Source: Flavobacterium poyangense (lineage in GTDB: Bacteria > Bacteroidota > Bacteroidia > Flavobacteriales > Flavobacteriaceae). From it: a stretch of DNA of 62,372 bases. Position 1 is the stretch's first letter. Each line of letters starts with the position of its first letter. The notes beneath the pieces are model-generated. The model saw only the letters and a program-made list of their open reading frames with translations. It did not search any database and was not told where the DNA came from. The position numbers and the translations under genes are program-made. The stretch spans positions 1 through 62,372 of the forward strand of contig NZ_JAALLN010000025.1 of assembly GCF_011751075.1 (NCBI RefSeq). Reading direction: 5' to 3'. Positions 58,803 through 62,372 of this stretch are shown in pieces.

Positions 58803-58911
58803 AGAGAATTTGTTTCAGGTTTTATTTTGTTTCAGGTTTCAAGTTAAGTGTGTTATGCCATCTTGAAAACCTGAAACTTTAAACTTTAAACTATACATAA
58901 ACAAAAAGAAA

Positions 58912-59913
58912 ATGACAGAGGGAAATTTTGTAGATTATGTTAAGATATATGTTTCGTCCGGAAAAGGAGGAAAAGGATCTACACATTTACATAGAGAGAA
59001 ATTTATTGAAAAAGGAGGTCCGGACGGTGGTGACGGAGGTCGAGGCGGGCACGTTTATTTAGTGGGTAACAAAGGTCTTTGGACATTGTTTCACCTAAAG
59101 TTCGCGCGACACGTAAAAGCAGGTCATGGTGGTGATGGAGGAGGAGACCGCAGTACCGGTGCCGACGGAGAGGATAAATTTATCGAAGTACCTTTAGGAA
59201 CTGTTGTAAAGGATAAAGAAACGGGAGAAACGCTGTTTGAAATCACTGAGGACGGAGAGAAAAGAATCCTTTCTAAAGGTGGAAAAGGTGGTTTAGGAAA
59301 CTGGCATTTCAGAAGTTCAACAAATCAGACTCCAAGATATGCGCAACCGGGTTTACCGGGAGTAGAAATGGATGTTATTCTGGAACTTAAAGTTTTGGCA
59401 GATGTAGGTTTAGTTGGGTTTCCTAATGCAGGAAAATCGACTCTGTTATCTGTACTGACTTCTGCAAAACCAAAAATCGCAGATTATCCGTTTACAACCT
59501 TGAAACCAAATTTAGGAATTGTAGCATACAGAGATTTTCAATCTTTTGTAATTGCCGATATTCCCGGAATTATTGAAGGAGCTGCTGAGGGTAAAGGATT
59601 AGGGCATTATTTCCTGCGTCATATCGAACGTAATTCAACTTTACTATTTTTAGTTCCTGTTGATACACCGGACATTAAAGCAGAATATGATATTTTGGTA
59701 AACGAATTAACCAAATACAATCCTGAGATGTTGGACAAAGAGCGTCTTTTAGTTATTTCGAAATGCGATATGCTGGATGATGAACTTAAGGCTGAGTTAA
59801 AAACAGAATTAGATGCTGCTTTCAAGGATGTTCCTTATATGTTTATTTCTTCTGTGGCACAACAAGGCTTAACGGATCTGAAAGATAAACTTTGGAAGAT
59901 GTTGAACGAGTAA
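58912..59913 (+). CDS. obgE: GTPase Obg (short form)
   Basis: A 333-residue GTPase of ribosome assembly. The N-terminal Gly-rich Obg fold (about 1-158) contains SSGKGGKGSTHLHREKFIEKGGPDGGDGGRGGH. The G domain has G1 GFPNAGKST (169-177), G2 (TTLKPNLG), G3 DIPGIIEGAAEGKGLG and G4 ISKCDM. It ends near residue 333 without the C-terminal OCT domain found in some orthologues, a usual form in Bacteroidota. It follows the CorC-type gene by 109 bases and is followed by a terminator. Confidence 0.95.
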   Translation: MTEGNFVDYVKIYVSSGKGGKGSTHLHREKFIEKGGPDGGDGGRGGHVYLVGNKGLWTLFHLKFARHVKAGHGGDGGGDRSTGADGEDKFIEVPLGTVVKDKETGETLFEITEDGEKRILSKGGKGGLGNWHFRSSTNQTPRYAQPGLPGVEMDVILELKVLADVGLVGFPNAGKSTLLSVLTSAKPKIADYPFTTLKPNLGIVAYRDFQSFVIADIPGIIEGAAEGKGLGHYFLRHIERNSTLLFLVPVDTPDIKAEYDILVNELTKYNPEMLDKERLLVISKCDMLDDELKAELKTELDAAFKDVPYMFISSVAQQGLTDLKDKLWKMLNE

Positions 59914-59931
59914 AAAAATACTACACTATTT

Positions 59932-59961
59932 AAAAGGTGTTCTGGAAACAGAACGCCTTTT
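59932..59961 (+). terminator. Terminator of obgE
   Basis: AAAAGGTGTTCTG and CAGAACGCCTTTT form a 13-bp stem with one G-T/mismatch pair and a 4-base loop, followed by TTTGTTTTT. It lies 18 bases past the obgE stop. Confidence 0.85.
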
Positions 59962-60087
59962 TTGTTTTTGATACTGTTAATTTCGTAAAAAAGCGTTAAT
60001 AATACTCGATGATACGCAGTTTTAAGAACCGGTACAGGTAGATAATTGCGAAAATGAGCTATATTCGCATTTCTTAAACAAATTGAC

Positions 60088-62232
60088 ATGAAAAAAATAA
60101 TTTTATTCTTAACCATGTGCCTAATGGCTTTTCCTGTAAGAGCTGATGAAGGAATGTGGTTTTTGATGTTTATCGAAAGATTGAACCATAGAGATATGGA
60201 AAAAATGGGCTTGCAATTAACAGCCGAAGAGATTTACAGTATTAATCACCATAGTTTGAAAGATGCTGTTGTACAATTTAATGGAGGTTGTACAGCTGAA
60301 ATGGTTTCTAAAAGCGGTTTGGTTTTGACCAATCACCACTGTGGTTATAATGCTATTGCAGAACTTTCGTCTGCAGAAAAAAATTATTTAAAAGATGGTT
60401 TTTGGGCAAAAGAAAAAAGTGCTGAGATGAAACCAAAATCATTGTACGTGCGTTTCTTCGTTCGTATGGATGATGTTTCGAAAAGAATTTTGTCTAAGGT
60501 AAATGATACTATGACAGAAACGGAAAGAAACAAAATTATTCAGCAAGAAATTGCTTTGATCGAAAAAGAAAACAATGAGGGAGGAAAATACACAGTTTCT
60601 GTTCGCTCGTTCTTTCAAGGAAATGAATATTACTATTTTGTTTACCAGGATTACACCGATGTACGTTTAGTGGGTACGCCTCCTGAAAGTGTTGGTAAAT
60701 TTGGTGGAGATACAGACAACTGGGAATGGCCACGTCAAACCGGAGATTTCTCTATGTTTAGAGTTTACGCAGATAAAAACGGAAATCCTGCAGCTTATTC
60801 TAAAGATAATGTGCCTTTACAACCTAAACATTATTTACCGATAAGTCTTAAAGGAGTTAAAGAAAATGATTTCGCTATGATTTTGGGTTATCCGGGAAGA
60901 ACAAACCGTTGGATGCCTGCAGGCGGAATTGAGCAAAACGTGAAATATGCTTATCCTGCTTGGGTTGAAGGTGCTAAAACCGGAATGGACCAAATGAAAA
61001 AGTATATGGATAAAGATGCCACTGTTCGTTTACAGTATGCTTCTAAATACGCTTCTACAGCCAATTACTGGAAAAACCGTCAGGGTATGATTGATGCTTT
61101 GACTAAAGCCGGAACTGCAGCTGCTAAAGAAGAACAGGAAGATAAGTTCTACGAATGGGCAACTAAACCGGCTAATAAAGAAAAGTACGAGAATGTAATT
61201 CCAACTATTAATGAGTATTACAGATCAACGAATGTAAAATCGACTCATGATAATTACTTAACGCAACTTATGCGTACTGCAAGTTATGCAAACGGACCTG
61301 CTACCTTAGGAAATGCATTAATTGCTTACTACAATGAAAACGATGCTAAAAAAGCGGAGATGTTGCCTAAGATTAAGGCGATGATTGAAAGTATTTATGA
61401 GGAATTCTATGCTCCACTTGAAAAAGATGTATTGACTGCGCAATTAAACTTATATGCTGCGAAAGGAGCTGAGTATGGTTTAGCACCGCAGATTGCAAAA
61501 ATGAAAGCTTTGAATAATGGTGACTTTACTGCAGATGTTGCAAAGGCAACAGAAGTAAGTTACTTTACTTCTAAAGAGAAAGTACTGGCATTTATGGCTG
61601 ATCCGAAACCATTAGCAATTGTACACGATCCGTTGTATATTATCTCTACTGATTTATTGACAAAATACCGTGCTAAATCAGATGATCAAATAAAATCAGA
61701 AGAGGCTTTTGCAATTGCTTACCGAAAATTGGTTGAAGGTTTAAGAGAGTCTAAGCTTAACGCAATTCAATATCCTGATGCCAATTCAACTTTGAGATTG
61801 ACTTACGGAAAAGTTCGTGCTTTGCCGGAAGACAAACGCAACGATGCTAAAATCAACAATTATACAACCATGGAAAGTATGGTTAAAAAGTATAAAGCAG
61901 GAGATCAGGAATTTGATTTACCGGCAAGATTGTTAGAATTAAACAAAACCAAGGATTACGGGCAATATGCTGATAAAGCAGGATACATGCCAGTGAATTT
62001 CCTAACAGATAATGATATCACAGGAGGAAATTCAGGTTCACCGGTTCTTAACGGAAAAGGAGAATTAATTGGTGTTGCTTTTGACGGTAATATTGAAGCA
62101 ATGGCCGGAGATGTTATCTTTGATTCTAAATTACAAAGAACGATTAACGTAGATATTCGTTATGTACTTTGGATTATTGATAAATATGCAGGTGCAAAAA
62201 ATATTATTGATGAAATGACAATTATAAAATAA
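60088..62232 (+). CDS. S46-family dipeptidyl peptidase, DPP7-like
   Basis: A 714-residue secreted serine peptidase; signal MKKIILFLTMCLMAFPVRA. The chymotrypsin-like catalytic region is split: His84 in TNHHCGYN, Asp in the FGGDTDNWEWPRQTGDFSMFR segment, and Ser649 in TGGNSGSPVLN. Residue 667 is Gly in AFDGN, where acidic-specific DPP11 enzymes carry Arg, so cleavage after hydrophobic residues, as in DPP7, is predicted. It removes N-terminal dipeptides from peptides in the periplasm. A strong terminator follows. Confidence 0.93.
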   Translation: MKKIILFLTMCLMAFPVRADEGMWFLMFIERLNHRDMEKMGLQLTAEEIYSINHHSLKDAVVQFNGGCTAEMVSKSGLVLTNHHCGYNAIAELSSAEKNYLKDGFWAKEKSAEMKPKSLYVRFFVRMDDVSKRILSKVNDTMTETERNKIIQQEIALIEKENNEGGKYTVSVRSFFQGNEYYYFVYQDYTDVRLVGTPPESVGKFGGDTDNWEWPRQTGDFSMFRVYADKNGNPAAYSKDNVPLQPKHYLPISLKGVKENDFAMILGYPGRTNRWMPAGGIEQNVKYAYPAWVEGAKTGMDQMKKYMDKDATVRLQYASKYASTANYWKNRQGMIDALTKAGTAAAKEEQEDKFYEWATKPANKEKYENVIPTINEYYRSTNVKSTHDNYLTQLMRTASYANGPATLGNALIAYYNENDAKKAEMLPKIKAMIESIYEEFYAPLEKDVLTAQLNLYAAKGAEYGLAPQIAKMKALNNGDFTADVAKATEVSYFTSKEKVLAFMADPKPLAIVHDPLYIISTDLLTKYRAKSDDQIKSEEAFAIAYRKLVEGLRESKLNAIQYPDANSTLRLTYGKVRALPEDKRNDAKINNYTTMESMVKKYKAGDQEFDLPARLLELNKTKDYGQYADKAGYMPVNFLTDNDITGGNSGSPVLNGKGELIGVAFDGNIEAMAGDVIFDSKLQRTINVDIRYVLWIIDKYAGAKNIIDEMTIIK

Positions 62233-62254
62233 TTTGTTTTTTTTTATAAAACTA

Positions 62255-62285
62255 AACCCGACAAGTTTCAAAACCTGTCGGGTTT
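62255..62285 (+). terminator. Terminator of the S46 peptidase gene
   Basis: AAACCCGACA and TGTCGGGTTT form a perfect 10-bp stem followed by a T-run (TTTTTTATTTT), 22 bases past the stop codon. Confidence 0.85.
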
Positions 62286-62300
62286 TTTATTTTATTGTCT

Positions 62301-62372
62301 TGTCCTGAAAAAGGTTGACTACAATCCAATTAATTATGTCAACAGAAAGGAAAGTTCTAAAAAAAGTAATGC
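62301..62372 (+). mobile_element. Probable left end of an insertion sequence, cut by window end
   Basis: From 62301 the sequence TGTCCTGAAAAAGGTTGACT looks like an IS terminal inverted repeat beginning with TG, as in IS3-type elements. An ATG at 62336 opens a frame reading MSTERKVLKKVM up to the end of the window, a basic start typical of a first transposase frame. The right end is not present, so the identification rests on these two features only. Confidence 0.4.

Overview
The window looks like a piece of a Flavobacterium-type chromosome (Bacteroidota). The DNA is AT-rich. Genes lack Shine-Dalgarno sequences. The promoters that can be read have the Bacteroidota pattern TTG-N19-TAnnTTTG. The protein set is typical of the group: a TonB-type outer-membrane barrel beside a membrane-anchored AraC regulator, an S46 dipeptidyl peptidase, a chalcone-isomerase-like protein, and small Crp/Fnr regulators.

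Layout. 1-71 is the 3' end of a 5S rRNA and the rrn terminator. 394-16000 is mostly leftward accessory or regulatory content: a Ser/Cys/Gly-tailed membrane protein, the TonB-type barrel with its AraC regulator, a VOC protein, an archaemetzincin-like lipoprotein, a PD-(D/E)XK protein, an amidohydrolase fused to an NTF2-like domain, small membrane or hypothetical proteins, two divergent Crp/Fnr genes, an MBL-fold hydrolase and a second AraC regulator. 16278-16635 holds three near-identical tRNA-Val(UAC) genes in exact 140-bp tandem. 16816-24170 is core physiology: folC, exbB-exbD facing tonB, a Glu/Leu/Phe/Val dehydrogenase, a chalcone isomerase-like protein and an acyl-CoA dehydrogenase. 24282-31796 is a rightward run: Crp/Fnr, peroxiredoxin, YHS, DoxX, DinB, NRDE/TANGO2, ATP-grasp, LysE-like exporter, M28 peptidase, SDR and SprT. 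31797-32359 is a repeat array. 32360-39789 is leftward: Mla-type ABC ATPase and permease, GT2, methyltransferase, KASIII-like enzyme and gcvP.

39922-49061 is the most unusual part. Two paralogous DUF1842-like genes (41309 and 46185) flank a leftward operon consisting of a GbsR/MarR regulator, two small membrane proteins, a DCC-type thiol protein, a TIGR01777 epimerase and an SRPBCC protein. The second paralogue is followed by a lipoprotein with a single CxxCH haem site. The two DUF1842-like genes share promoter and leader similarity, and the leader of the second is interrupted by a palindromic repeat element. 49062-62232 is again mostly housekeeping: a SanA/YdcF-like protein, an M3 peptidase, a ParE-type toxin-antitoxin pair, purE/purK, hpt, adk, a CorC-type protein, obgE and a DPP7-like S46 peptidase. 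The last 72 bases resemble the left end of an insertion sequence.

The intergenic space is rich in non-coding repeats: palindromic elements with inverted ends, heptamer-repeat elements, a 115-118 bp tandem hairpin array and paired 16-bp hairpins. All identifications come from reading the sequence and from memory of protein families. No database search was run.
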